NCBI GenBank assembly: GCA_028289455.1
Contig: JANQPN010000052.1
Span: 1 to 64,000 of the forward strand
Reading direction: 5' to 3'
DNA from: Wenzhouxiangellaceae bacterium
GTDB taxonomy: Bacteria > Pseudomonadota > Gammaproteobacteria > Xanthomonadales > Wenzhouxiangellaceae
Length of the DNA: 64,000 bases
Shown: positions 18,500-29,158 of the stretch, piece after piece
Position numbering within the stretch: the first letter of the stretch is position 1
Layout: the number at the start of each line of letters is the position of its first letter
Made by a program: the position numbers and the translations under genes
Notes under the pieces: generated by a model
The model's input: only the letters and a program-made list of their open reading frames with translations
Told to the model about the DNA's origin: nothing
Database searches by the model: none

Positions 18500-18637
18500 A
18501 ATGCTTCCCCTGGTTCTGTAGTAAGTGAATTTTCATCACTTGTTGTTATTTGAATATATAGGCGACGCTTAGAGCTGCTTTTCAACAGCGGTTTTACAGT
18601 TAAATCGAATTCTGGATATATCGATGATTTCTTATAT

Positions 18638-19375
18638 CTAAATATTAAAAAAGCCTGATTCATTTATAGCTTTAAGTAATGCATCAGCCAGTTGCTGGGG
18701 TTGGTCAATGGTTGGCCAGTGGCTTGCACCATTTAACTGGATGCGGGCAATATCATGCCTATTCAGCCAGTCGAGCGATGATTCAGCCAGGTTTGCCGGG
18801 TTATACAGATACACGGCATGGCTGGATGCCATCAAAACCTCACCAGGAATATGTTGTTGCGAAAACCGGCGGGCATCGCAACCCAGCTGCCAGAGTGCGT
18901 TTGGATCGGCTTCGGTGACGACTGCCAGATAGCGTGCCACTATCGGGTCATCCTTGGCCATAGTTTTCAACCGGCTTAGAAATGCAGTGCGGAAGGAAGC
19001 TGGGACATCGTAATCGGCGGCAGTGCCTGAGAAATAGGCATCTTCAGCCGTTAAATTACCTTCCAACGACATTATGGTTCGAATCGGTGAGCCGTTCTTG
19101 CCGGCAGCAAGTGATGCAATTATTGAAGCAACCGAATGCGCTAATACAACTTCAGCGCCGGTTTTGCGAACCTCTGCATCAACCGCATCCGCCAGCCGTT
19201 CCAGTGTTGTTTCACCAGTAGCAGGCGGCTTGCCAAACCCCGGTAAATCAAACAGGATAATATTCACCTGACTGGCCAGCTCTGTGGTTAGCAACGGATG
19301 ATACATACTCCCGTCATCGCCGAACCCTGCCAGACAGATCATTGTTGTGGGTTTGGTTTTATTCATAGGTAACAA
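18638..19375 (-). CDS. Alpha/beta hydrolase
   Basis: 'NIILFDLPGFGKP', 'VVLAHSVASIIASLAA', 'LNGASHWPTIDQPQQLADALLKAI'. Confidence 0.78.
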   Translation of the reverse strand: MLPMNKTKPTTMICLAGFGDDGSMYHPLLTTELASQVNIILFDLPGFGKPPATGETTLERLADAVDAEVRKTGAEVVLAHSVASIIASLAAGKNGSPIRTIMSLEGNLTAEDAYFSGTAADYDVPASFRTAFLSRLKTMAKDDPIVARYLAVVTEADPNALWQLGCDARRFSQQHIPGEVLMASSHAVYLYNPANLAESSLDWLNRHDIARIQLNGASHWPTIDQPQQLADALLKAINESGFFNI

Positions 19376-19572
19376 TGAATGCTCTGAGCTATGCTTGAAA
19401 TACTATAAAAATCATTAAAAACAGTTATTTACGCATATTTTTACGGGTTGGTCGGTATAATAGATTCTGATCAAATGTTAGCTTACAAAAAATCAGTTAA
19501 AATTAAGAAGGTTTGAGCTTGCCTTGTTATTAGCAATAATTGCTGTATCTCCGAAACCTCTTAGAATTCTCT

Positions 19573-22500
19573 CTATTGAGAAGCTTGTATATCTTTGTCT
19601 AGTGCAGACTTTCTTCTGTCCTCTTTTAATATCTCATTTAGTCGACGATCAATTTTTTCAATCGCTTCTTCAGGATCTTGGAAATAGTCAGTGGACCATA
19701 GGCGTGCTAAACGCCACCCAAGATTTTCTAGGATCGCATGGCGTACACGGTCTCGATCTCTAGCTGATGGGGAGCTATGGTATGTAGCACCATCACATTC
19801 AACCCCGGCAAGATATGCGCCAGGGCGATCTGGATGAGTTATTCCTAGATCGACCCTAAACTTGCTGACGCCAATTTGAGTCTGTACTTTCCAACCCTTG
19901 TTCCTTAGAGCCCATGCAACAGCTTGTTCAAAGTCGCTATCAAACTGATCTACACCATAGTTTGCCGTAGCTTGTTCAGCTAAAGCCATCGGCCCTTTTT
20001 CAGCAAATTCTAAATAGTGTTTAAGGTGCTCTACTGCTAAGGCTGATGTGCGACTTAGGTCAATCATAGATGAGTCGAAACTTGAAAACACCAGAACTTC
20101 ACTTGTTGCTCTAGTTATAGCTACGTTTAGTCTTCGTTCGCCACCTGATTTATTCAGAGGACCAAAATTCATACTCATGGTGCGTCCTCCAGCCTCTGTG
20201 GGGCCGTAACCTAGACTCAAAATAATAATATCTCGCTCATCACCTTGAACAGATTCTAGGTTCTTAACGAAGACACCGTCGTAGGTATCCGTTGATTGAA
20301 AATATGGTTCTATTTCGGAGTGCTTTCTTCGAGCATCATCTAACAGATCTTCTACTGTCCTTTGTTGTTCCGTATTTAATGTCACAACACCTATAGTTTT
20401 CGAAGAGTTTGCAGGATTTCTTAGGCGTTTAACAATCTCGTCAACAACGGCAGCTGCTTCAATTGGGTTGTTACGTCCTTTTCCCTTTGAGTAAACGCCA
20501 TTCACTCTATTTAGCGTAACAGCAGATTCTATAGTATCTGAAGATGGGTAAGTAACAAGAGAGTTCTCATAGTACTTACTATTAGAGAAAGCTATTAATG
20601 TTTCATGCCTGCTTCTATAGTGGCCTTTTAGCCTTAAATGCGGTAATCGAGCAGCTAATGCTTGATCTAAAATTGATTCCAGATCTTCTTCATCTGGATC
20701 ATCAACCTTTACAGCACCACTAAAGAAACTGGTTGGAGGCATCTGTTTGGGGTCGCCTACAACAATGACATTTTTACCTCTAGCTATTGCACCTACAGAA
20801 TCCCAAGTAGTCATCTGTGATGCTTCATCAAAAACTACTAAATCGAATCCACTAAAGTCTGATGGTAAGAACTGTGCTACAGATAGCGGCGACATCATCA
20901 TACAAGGGCACAAATCAAGTAGCCGGCCTCCCATTTCATTAAATAGCGATCTGATAGGTTTGTGGCGAGTCTTTTTTTGAAGCTCTCTGGCTAAAAGGCC
21001 GTATTCTTTAGGGCTATCTTTGGCAAAGGGATCAGGAACGGTTTCAGCTGCTATTGCAGCTATATAATCACTGGTGGTTTCAGAGACAACTGCATCAAGC
21101 TTTCTAAACTCCTCAATTAATTGCTCGTGAGAAGAAGCTTTGAATTGTCGTAAATCATCACTCTCATCGATCAATTGTGGTGCAACCCAACTACAAAATG
21201 CCGTCAGAACTTGGTCTTCTGCATAATCTGGTAATATAGTTCTTGCTTCTAGACTGCTGGTCAAGTTTTGTAGTTGGTAGCCTTCTATGGCCTCCTTGGC
21301 AGATAACCATTCACACCATGATTTGAATTTAGCTGCATTTGCAATTAGTTGATCTATACCTGGTTTAATGCTCTCCAAGGGCACATTTTCATTAAAACAT
21401 AACTCTAATTTCTTAGCTTCATCGGCCACACCCAGATAAGTGTTCCAAAGCCGTTTGAATTCATTTTTCTGACTAACAATTTTTGAGTTGTCGAGAAAAT
21501 CACGACCGTCGATAAGCTTGGATTTTATGGCCGTGAGCAAAACAGCAGGATCATCAGTCAAGCGTATCGCTTCAGTTAATGCTTTATGAGCTGATTTAGC
21601 TCTTGAGGTCGCTCTATTTAAATCATCAGGTTTTGTGTCCCATCCTTGCCATATTTTATCTTCTTCAAATTTATCCTTAAGGGAGTTGATGTCTTCTTGC
21701 AGTTTTGCTCCTTTCTCTAAATCAATTAATATTTCAAGGTCTTTGAATTTTTTATAACCCAATTTCTTTGCAGCGTTATTAATCTTTATTTTAGCAAAGA
21801 AGTGTTTGAACCAGTTGCTTCTAGCTTTTTTATAGGTACTAACCCAGTCAGATGTGGGGCTTTTAGTGAGAATTTCTACATTCACTTGGTGGCCGATTTT
21901 TCTTAGACACTGATCAAAGTCTTGCTTTGCTTCACCTAACTTGATCATATCAAGTAATAAGTCTTTAACCCCCTTTTTGACGATGTAACCCATAGGGTAG
22001 GCTTCGGCAGATTCTATGAGGTTTGCCAGTTGATCAACACTATTCAGATTGGTTGTCGTATTGCTTTGTAGTTTTAGATTAAAGCTTGATGCCAAAATTG
22101 CTGCTGAGGGGAAAATATCTATGAGGGCTGATTTATAACGTGACAAACAATCCACTACCTGCGCTTGCCAGGCATTTGACCAGCTTTTTGCTTTTAGGGT
22201 TCGAAACTGTGTGGGGTCTAGGCGTGCAATATCGGTGTATGCCAAAGCGGCGCTTTTTACAGCATCAAGCATTTGCTCTAATTCTTCAGAATTGCTGACT
22301 GGAGAAGTATCAAAACCGAGAGGCCATGTAATTTTAAGGGTATGTTTGCCCTTATAAAGCACATCTCTGGCGATGGCGTCACGTGCTGAAATCCCGTAAA
22401 TAGATTTTTTGTGTAGTGCTTTTACAAAGCTATTCAATTTATCTCGTTTTGTTTTTAGCACTTTTACAGAGTCAACCCATCCATCACTTTGGGCATTTTC

Positions 22501-24843
22501 ACGTCTGTTTGTGGCAACTCTAAGTTGCTCAAGAACAGCCTTTTTATTTGCTTTGTTACTATGTAATTCCAAGCACAAGTGATCTAGTCCCACTTTTTCT
22601 AAGCGTCTATAAACGACATTAAGGGCGGCCATTTTCTCGGCAACAAATAATACTTTTCTACCAAGAGCTAGATTGTGGCAAATGATATTGGCGATTGTCT
22701 CTGATTTTCCTGTTCCAGGAGGTCCTTCTAGAACAAAGTCTTGAGGTCTGCTCGAGGCTTCAACTGCAACTAGCTGGGAGCTATCACAGTTTAGTGGCGT
22801 GAATACCTTTTCAGGATCGATCTTATCGTCTACTTCATCACGTAGTACAAAACTGGAATCTTGAACATAGGCATCTTGAGGATGATCAACAAGGTGTTTA
22901 ACGAATGGGTTATCTTTTAGGTCATCAATCCTATCTTTTAAATCTTTCCACATTAGGTATTTCGCAAAAGAGAAAGATGCCAATACTAATTCTTCTAATA
23001 CCTCAAATCCTGGCTGCTCAGCGATTGCAGTTCGAATAGTATTCCACACTAGACTTACATCAACACCAGATTCATCTTCAGGTAATGAGTCTCTAAATTG
23101 GTTAAGATCTATGCTGTGCTCAGCATAAAGGAACTCAATTAGCGTCATATTAAAGATAGGGCTTTCATCAGGTAATTGGCGTACTTTAATAGGCGCTCTT
23201 GCGCTGCTTCTTGTCAGTTCTGCTGGAATCAGGATCAAAGGAGCTCGGTATGATCGATCATCATCCGGGTTTTCTTTCCAGCGAAGCATGCCAAGTGCTA
23301 AATACAAGGTATTAGAGCCGCCTTCTTCTAAATCATTTTTTGCTTTTCTTAATAGGTTTACGGCATTCTGTTCGAGTTTTCTCCTCGACATATTCGCAAT
23401 AAGAATATCTCTATTAAGCTGATCTATGGCGTACTCTCTATGAATATCAGAGCCGACTTGTAATCTAAAGGTTTCTTCACTACGTTCTTTGTCATTTAAA
23501 GGACTCTCTTCTGAAGACAAAAACCGGAATGAAATGCCATCGGCTAAATTATCTTCCATGGAGCTAATATTAGGGCAATATAATTTAATAGCCACCGCCC
23601 GATCCTTTAGTGATAACAGTGAATTTCGTTTAGTAAGATCCAAGAGTTTTCGTTGCCACGAATCTATTCGAGTCTCTGGTGTTTCAATAATAACTTGCTC
23701 ATCTGCTCTTACGGGTGGTAGAGGGGGAATTATGGGTAAACTTAATTCTGTATCTGATTCAGAAACTTTCTCGTCAGGCTTTATTTCAATCGTATAAATA
23801 GGTTTGATTTTTCTAGATCGAGCCTGCTTGATATCAATCACATAAACAAAGTCTTCTTCTTTATCTTCGTTAATTAAGCTTCGAGCATACGTTTTGGATT
23901 GCTCAAAAGTAACTGGGGTATCATTGGTAACTAATGTGCTTTCAAATAATACTAGATCACGCGCATCAACACGTTTACGAAGGTCCATTGGATCATCGTT
24001 GGTTAATACTGGGAAATTTTCGTTAATGAGCCAGACACCAACAAATGCATGATCTTTACCAATAGCAACAACTGGATTTAACCCCATCAGCTCAAGGCAG
24101 CTGGCAAATAAAAGAGATATATCAAGGCAGGCGGCTATTTTGGAAGAACTGATATCAGATGCTAATCGTATGCGCTGTCCTTGCTTTGCAAAACCTTGAG
24201 GCGGAGTGACATAAGCTATTTTTTGAGAAAATATCACATTCCAAAGTGCTGCTGTCATCAAGTATGGCTTTTCTCTGGTGTTTGATTGATAGCCATCCAC
24301 GCTTCTACCATGGCCACCGCTCTCCAGAATTTCTGCTACCTGCCTTACCAATGATTCAACATATACACCATTTGGTTTTACAAATGCTGCTAGCAAATCA
24401 GGTTGACGGCTTTCTCCACCCCAAAAGTTGGCTGGAAGTACATCAATTGAAACTTCTTCAGTTGTTAAGTGTTCTTCAGGGTTATCAATCGATGAAACTG
24501 AAAGTGTGATTGAAATTTTAAGTTCTTCAGTTAACTTAAATAGGAAGTCATTTGGAGTATTAAGTGGGCGTTTTTGTAATGAAATCGTTTGCCCAGGTCG
24601 TATTTCATCAACAGGCCACTCTTCTGGTGCAAAAATTTCAGGTTCCGATGAAAGTTTAATAACTAGATTTTTTAGGGGAAGTTGGGTTTCTGGTAGATCG
24701 CCATGTAAGACTGGGTAGTGTAAACATATTCTACGGAACAATGGGTAAGCGTTTTGCTGTGCAGCTAGGGAAAAAGTCGATATATGATCAACTTTAAGCT
24801 GGATTATAGGTTTCAATTCTATTTGAACGCTCATGCTTTTCAA
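19573..24843 (-). CDS. DUF4011-type, SF1 helicase, Vsr/MTES_1575-like nuclease multidomain protein (candidate antiphage effector)
   Basis: 1756 aa; Walker A 'LEGPPGTGKSETIANI', Walker B 'DLVVFDEASQM', 'VVGDPKQMPPTSFF', C-terminal 'FRVDLGITHPDRPGAYLAGVECDGATYHSSPSARDRDRVRHAILENLGW'; visibly more AT-rich than neighbours. Confidence 0.85.
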   Translation of the reverse strand: MKSMSVQIELKPIIQLKVDHISTFSLAAQQNAYPLFRRICLHYPVLHGDLPETQLPLKNLVIKLSSEPEIFAPEEWPVDEIRPGQTISLQKRPLNTPNDFLFKLTEELKISITLSVSSIDNPEEHLTTEEVSIDVLPANFWGGESRQPDLLAAFVKPNGVYVESLVRQVAEILESGGHGRSVDGYQSNTREKPYLMTAALWNVIFSQKIAYVTPPQGFAKQGQRIRLASDISSSKIAACLDISLLFASCLELMGLNPVVAIGKDHAFVGVWLINENFPVLTNDDPMDLRKRVDARDLVLFESTLVTNDTPVTFEQSKTYARSLINEDKEEDFVYVIDIKQARSRKIKPIYTIEIKPDEKVSESDTELSLPIIPPLPPVRADEQVIIETPETRIDSWQRKLLDLTKRNSLLSLKDRAVAIKLYCPNISSMEDNLADGISFRFLSSEESPLNDKERSEETFRLQVGSDIHREYAIDQLNRDILIANMSRRKLEQNAVNLLRKAKNDLEEGGSNTLYLALGMLRWKENPDDDRSYRAPLILIPAELTRSSARAPIKVRQLPDESPIFNMTLIEFLYAEHSIDLNQFRDSLPEDESGVDVSLVWNTIRTAIAEQPGFEVLEELVLASFSFAKYLMWKDLKDRIDDLKDNPFVKHLVDHPQDAYVQDSSFVLRDEVDDKIDPEKVFTPLNCDSSQLVAVEASSRPQDFVLEGPPGTGKSETIANIICHNLALGRKVLFVAEKMAALNVVYRRLEKVGLDHLCLELHSNKANKKAVLEQLRVATNRRENAQSDGWVDSVKVLKTKRDKLNSFVKALHKKSIYGISARDAIARDVLYKGKHTLKITWPLGFDTSPVSNSEELEQMLDAVKSAALAYTDIARLDPTQFRTLKAKSWSNAWQAQVVDCLSRYKSALIDIFPSAAILASSFNLKLQSNTTTNLNSVDQLANLIESAEAYPMGYIVKKGVKDLLLDMIKLGEAKQDFDQCLRKIGHQVNVEILTKSPTSDWVSTYKKARSNWFKHFFAKIKINNAAKKLGYKKFKDLEILIDLEKGAKLQEDINSLKDKFEEDKIWQGWDTKPDDLNRATSRAKSAHKALTEAIRLTDDPAVLLTAIKSKLIDGRDFLDNSKIVSQKNEFKRLWNTYLGVADEAKKLELCFNENVPLESIKPGIDQLIANAAKFKSWCEWLSAKEAIEGYQLQNLTSSLEARTILPDYAEDQVLTAFCSWVAPQLIDESDDLRQFKASSHEQLIEEFRKLDAVVSETTSDYIAAIAAETVPDPFAKDSPKEYGLLARELQKKTRHKPIRSLFNEMGGRLLDLCPCMMMSPLSVAQFLPSDFSGFDLVVFDEASQMTTWDSVGAIARGKNVIVVGDPKQMPPTSFFSGAVKVDDPDEEDLESILDQALAARLPHLRLKGHYRSRHETLIAFSNSKYYENSLVTYPSSDTIESAVTLNRVNGVYSKGKGRNNPIEAAAVVDEIVKRLRNPANSSKTIGVVTLNTEQQRTVEDLLDDARRKHSEIEPYFQSTDTYDGVFVKNLESVQGDERDIIILSLGYGPTEAGGRTMSMNFGPLNKSGGERRLNVAITRATSEVLVFSSFDSSMIDLSRTSALAVEHLKHYLEFAEKGPMALAEQATANYGVDQFDSDFEQAVAWALRNKGWKVQTQIGVSKFRVDLGITHPDRPGAYLAGVECDGATYHSSPSARDRDRVRHAILENLGWRLARLWSTDYFQDPEEAIEKIDRRLNEILKEDRRKSALDKDIQASQ

Positions 24844-25017
24844 CCATTTCTATTGTTTTTTTTGTTTTTAGAATACTTGTTAAAACTAAGGTGATCCAAA
24901 GGTAAAATCGATAACAATCAAATTAAGTAGCGATATCTATTTAGATTCGTAAGCCACCCTTTATTAACCCAATATCTAATAATTCCTTAGAGTATAAAAC
25001 AGTCACCTAATGCAACA

Positions 25018-25455
25018 TTATCTAAACCCATCACCACGCTCCAGCCCAGTATCCAAATAATCCTCATACCGCCGACAAGCCTTCTCCATCTCCAGCTTAG
25101 ACGTGTAATTGTCATACCGCTGATGCGTGGCCTTCCATTCCTCACAACTTTTGGATAAAAACTGCCCGGTTCTGCTGTCAGCCCGCTGCTGACGAGTCAG
25201 TAATTGTTGTTGTCGTGCTTTCTCAGTCAGGGCACGGCTGGAATCGGATAGCTGCTGTTGAAGATTGGCAGCGCCGGTGGTTAAGTGATTGGATAGTTCT
25301 TGGTTGAGTTCAATAAGCGCCTGCTCTGTCTGATACAGAGCAATTCTGGCAGTGATCCAATTGGACAGGAGATTACCGGCGGCGACGCCGACGATGATGA
25401 CTATCAACAGCAGTAAATAATCGGTTTGCCCCGACTGTGAATGCCGGATCCCCAT
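25018..25455 (-). CDS. Single-TM coiled-coil-like hypothetical protein
   Basis: TM 'YLLLLIVIIVGVAAGNLL' followed by a Gln/Leu-rich helical segment. Confidence 0.55.
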   Translation of the reverse strand: MGIRHSQSGQTDYLLLLIVIIVGVAAGNLLSNWITARIALYQTEQALIELNQELSNHLTTGAANLQQQLSDSSRALTEKARQQQLLTRQQRADSRTGQFLSKSCEEWKATHQRYDNYTSKLEMEKACRRYEDYLDTGLERGDGFR

Positions 25456-25730
25456 TGCCCCTGTCCCTAGTTAGTTGATAACTACCTTATTACGAGTCTA
25501 ATCACAGTGCAAATATGGCCAGCCCTTGGTCGTAAAAACCAGTATGCAATACGGAGTGATGCTATTAGTTTAGTAGCTGTAAGTTATTGTTATTTATTGA
25601 CTCCCCAATAATTCAGATCGAATTCAGATCAAATTCAGGCATTAACGATTGAGCCGTTCAGGCACAACCGGTATTCATATCAACCAATGATTGCGGAACC
25701 AAAGCATGTGACCACCATGGAGTTATTCAT

Positions 25731-26753
25731 ATGCAACACACAATCAGTAAAAAATCGTTTTCCACTTTCTGCAACTTGAAAGTGCTGCTTGGCATTGCCG
25801 CAACAGCGGTGCTGATCGCCTGTTCCGACAGCAACCAGCTGGCACCGGTGTCGGATACCGCACCCAGTCAGGATGACAGGATTCTGAATGCCACTGGCCT
25901 GATGTCTGACGGCTCGCCGGTACCTCAGCATACAACCTCAACAATCACCACCAGTCAGGAACTGATATCCGATGGCTGGATTGGTGGAATGAGCATCGAC
26001 AGCGAAGGCAATATCCTGACCGCCGATTTCGGCAGCCGCATCTGGAAGGTCAAACCCGACGGACAGACCGAACTGTTCAGCGGAGAGTTTGAAGAACCGT
26101 CCGGAAACCTGATGCTGGATAACGGCGACATGCTGCAATGCGAATGGAGCAACAACAGCATTTACCGAATCACCCCGGATGGTCAGCGGACTCTGTTCAG
26201 CAATGCCAATCTGCATGGCCCGGTGGCGATTATTCAGCGGCCGCAGGGGGATTTCATCGTAGCCAACTCAAAAGGTAAATACCTGGCCCGGATACCGGAG
26301 CAGGGCGGGGATGCGGATATTGTGCTGCAGCATGAGCAGATCACCCAACCCAACGGCCTGACCATCGATCCGGAAGGCAATATTTACATTGCCGATATCG
26401 ACAGTGGTCACGTATTCAAATGGACACCGGAAGGTGATGTCAGCAGCATCGCTGAGCTGCCCGGTCGCAGCAATGCCCACCTGGTTTATGTCGATGGAAT
26501 GATTTACGTCACCAAAATCTGGGACCATGCGGTGTATATCGTGAATGCGAAAACCGGGGCCTACGGCATTGTTTCCGGCAACGGGATGGCCGGCTATGAC
26601 GATGGCGCGACCGGTGTGGCGACAGTCGAGGAACCCAATGGAATTGCACTGGCCCGGGATGGCAGATCAATTCTCATCAACACCCACCGGGGCAGGATGG
26701 CGCGTGGCGCTCAGGCCAGAATTATTCTGCGGAGGATTGAGCCTGTCCGTTAA
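25731..26753 (+). CDS. SMP-30/gluconolactonase-like (NHL-type) beta-propeller lipoprotein
   Basis: 'LIACSDS' lipobox; 'NGLTIDPEGNIYIADIDSGHVFKWTPEG', 'PNGIALARDGRSILI'. Confidence 0.75.
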   Translation: MQHTISKKSFSTFCNLKVLLGIAATAVLIACSDSNQLAPVSDTAPSQDDRILNATGLMSDGSPVPQHTTSTITTSQELISDGWIGGMSIDSEGNILTADFGSRIWKVKPDGQTELFSGEFEEPSGNLMLDNGDMLQCEWSNNSIYRITPDGQRTLFSNANLHGPVAIIQRPQGDFIVANSKGKYLARIPEQGGDADIVLQHEQITQPNGLTIDPEGNIYIADIDSGHVFKWTPEGDVSSIAELPGRSNAHLVYVDGMIYVTKIWDHAVYIVNAKTGAYGIVSGNGMAGYDDGATGVATVEEPNGIALARDGRSILINTHRGRMARGAQARIILRRIEPVR

Positions 26754-26774
26754 TGCTTGTTATTTAAACAAATG

Positions 26775-26808
26775 AAAAAGCCATACCCCAGAGCGTTTGG
26801 GGTATGGC
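26775..26808 (-). terminator. Intrinsic terminator for the 26832-27134 gene
   Basis: GCCATACCCC-N9-GGGGTATGGC, T-run on the minus strand (plus-strand AAAAA 26775-26779). Confidence 0.75.
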
Positions 26809-26831
26809 GTTACACTGAAAGCTACGTGGCG

Positions 26832-27134
26832 TCAGCAATCATCTTTGTGTTTACACTCGTATTCATCCGGGCCGACCTGGCAGGCAATCTCCGGATAATC
26901 ACACTCAGGAAAATCATCTTTTCTGTCTTGACCGGCGGTGCATTTTTCATAGTCGCGTTCACAGGCGGCAAAACAGCTTTCGCTGTTGGATGTGCCTTCG
27001 CAGCCACGCTCACATTTTGCAGCTTTTTCGCCGCAATCAGACCCCCTGGCGCATGGATCATCCGCAAACGCGGCAGTCGCCATGACCGAAAGAAGCAGTG
27101 AAAGAATAAGATGTGTTTTAAAGAATCGTTTCAT
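26832..27134 (-). CDS. Small secreted cysteine-rich protein
   Basis: 100 aa with signal peptide 'MKRFFKTHLILSLLLSVMATAAFA' and 11 Cys in the mature part; own terminator. Confidence 0.65.
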   Translation of the reverse strand: MKRFFKTHLILSLLLSVMATAAFADDPCARGSDCGEKAAKCERGCEGTSNSESCFAACERDYEKCTAGQDRKDDFPECDYPEIACQVGPDEYECKHKDDC

Positions 27135-27351
27135 TATTTCCTCCTTTCAAATAATGAGATTATTGAATTGCACATTCCAGAAGATCTGAAATGCCATATA
27201 ACAGCGCTGAAGTTCCTTTGCTGAATATTTCCCTTAGGCATTTTTCAGCGCCGTTGGTATTAATGGCGTAATGAATTGGCCGAAGTGCCAAAAAGATATT
27301 TGTGCAGTTGGTAGCGTCTGTCGACTCTTATCAATGGTGCTGACATAATTA

Positions 27352-28128
27352 GTGGGTGTCCCATTCCGATCTGGATCAAACATGAGTACCCACGCAGTTG
27401 CCGGCAAGCAGTGGACTGAAGAGGAATTGAGTACGCTCACGGTAGAGCACGGGTTTCGGTTAAGAGGGTTGGAAGCAACTCGTCTGGACACTTTTATAGA
27501 TGCCGCATTTGCCTTTGTGCTGACTATCCTGGTCATATCGTTTGACGACATTCCATCGGACTATCAGGAAATGCTGACGGCGGTTAAGCGTATTCCGGGT
27601 TTTGCAGCCAGTTTTGCCGTATTGATGATGTTCTGGCTGCAGCACAGAACCTGGAGCCGCCGTTACGGCATGGAAAACCCCAGAACGATTTTCTTCAGCC
27701 TCACCTTAATATTTGTGATGCTGGTGTATGTCTACCCACTGAGAATGATCTTTGAAGGGTTGTTCGACAGTATCTCCGGTGGATTCCTGTCTACCAGTTA
27801 TCAGATCAATACCTACAGTGAGATTCGACTGATTTTTGTATCGTATTCAGTCGGTTTTCTTGCTCTGTCGCTGCTGATCAGTCAGCTGCTTCGAGAGACA
27901 TTACGCAATGCCGGGAAACTGGCCTTGAACCAGTTTGAGCTGCGCAAAACCAGAGCAGGCATGCAGGTGTGGACTATCGCAGCGGGGTTCGCGTGTTTTT
28001 CGATACTGATAGCGCTGGTGTTTCCGGATCCCCTGGTGGTGCTGGCCGGGCATATGTACTTCTTATTGATTCCCGCGATGTTTCTGCCGGGGTATCTGGA
28101 TAAGCGCCGGCATGCGGCGAGCGGATAG
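27352..28128 (+). CDS. TMEM175/DUF1211-family membrane protein
   Basis: 'RLDTFIDAAFAFVLTILVISFDDIP', 'AASFAVLMMFWLQHRTWSRRYG', 'LIFVMLVYVYPLRMIF'. Confidence 0.78.
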   Translation: MGVPFRSGSNMSTHAVAGKQWTEEELSTLTVEHGFRLRGLEATRLDTFIDAAFAFVLTILVISFDDIPSDYQEMLTAVKRIPGFAASFAVLMMFWLQHRTWSRRYGMENPRTIFFSLTLIFVMLVYVYPLRMIFEGLFDSISGGFLSTSYQINTYSEIRLIFVSYSVGFLALSLLISQLLRETLRNAGKLALNQFELRKTRAGMQVWTIAAGFACFSILIALVFPDPLVVLAGHMYFLLIPAMFLPGYLDKRRHAASG

Positions 28129-28189
28129 CACAATAATCTGCGGGCAGAGCTGCAGGTTATAATCAGGTTTTTTACCACAGGGGGATAAC

Positions 28190-29050
28190 ATGGTTGATAC
28201 CACTTTCAAACCACGCATTAATGCCTATTGGATCGGCTGGACGGCGGAATCCGGTCAGGCTTATCCGCAATTACAAAACCTGCCGGCCTATATTGATGCG
28301 GTCACCATGGCTTTCGGGCTGGTGCAGGGCGGCAAACTGCAGACGACCTGTGCGAATGTTCAGTGCCCTGACGGCCAGCCTGCGCAGGGCGCCACCTGCC
28401 TTTGTGATACCGCTGTGGACCCTACCCACACCCGCGAAAATCTGAAAAGCTGGATCAAAAATGCCAAACAGCAAAGCGGCGCAAAATTTCTTTTGTCGAT
28501 TGGCGGTGCAGCATTTTGTGACTGGAATTCAATCAATAACCCGGCGTTGCCTGAAGCCCAGCGGGTAGCGGCTTTTGTGAATAGTGTTACCACTGAACTG
28601 GCACTGTGGAACGATAACGGCATTGTATTTGACGGTCTGGATATTGATTATGAATACCCTGATAAATGCGGCAGCATTCTAGATTCAGGCACAACAGTAA
28701 CCATAGAAAACATTATCCGTGCACTCGCTGAGGCGTTGCCATCGGATGCCATTATCAGCACACCCATTTATGGCGGTTCGCCATCTGACCTGCTCAACAG
28801 TCTGGGTAATCTGAAAGACTGCATCAGTTATGCGGCCAGCATGGGTTACGGCTGCGATATGTATTTTTACAACCAGTATGTTGATCAGGTGAACATGCTG
28901 GCCATGGGATTCAATGCACAAAGCGGCAGTGGTTCGGTTGACAGCTGCCTGCAGCAGAATCCGTCACTGGCCAACGGCATGCTGTGGAACCTGGGTAATA
29001 CGGACACAGTTGCCTGTCTGGAAGCGCTGAATAATAATCTGCCCAAATAA
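28190..29050 (+). CDS. Glycoside hydrolase family 18 (chitinase-like) protein
   Basis: Catalytic motif 'FDGLDIDYEYPD' and 'KFLLSIGGAAF'. Confidence 0.85.
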   Translation: MVDTTFKPRINAYWIGWTAESGQAYPQLQNLPAYIDAVTMAFGLVQGGKLQTTCANVQCPDGQPAQGATCLCDTAVDPTHTRENLKSWIKNAKQQSGAKFLLSIGGAAFCDWNSINNPALPEAQRVAAFVNSVTTELALWNDNGIVFDGLDIDYEYPDKCGSILDSGTTVTIENIIRALAEALPSDAIISTPIYGGSPSDLLNSLGNLKDCISYAASMGYGCDMYFYNQYVDQVNMLAMGFNAQSGSGSVDSCLQQNPSLANGMLWNLGNTDTVACLEALNNNLPK

Positions 29051-29158
29051 TAGGATTGCCTGACTTATAGCTGTGGAAATGGCGCAGCATGGTTGCAAGC
29101 TGCGCCAAATCTTTATATGCCTTGACTGGAATATGCCTGAAATGGCATATTAATAAGC

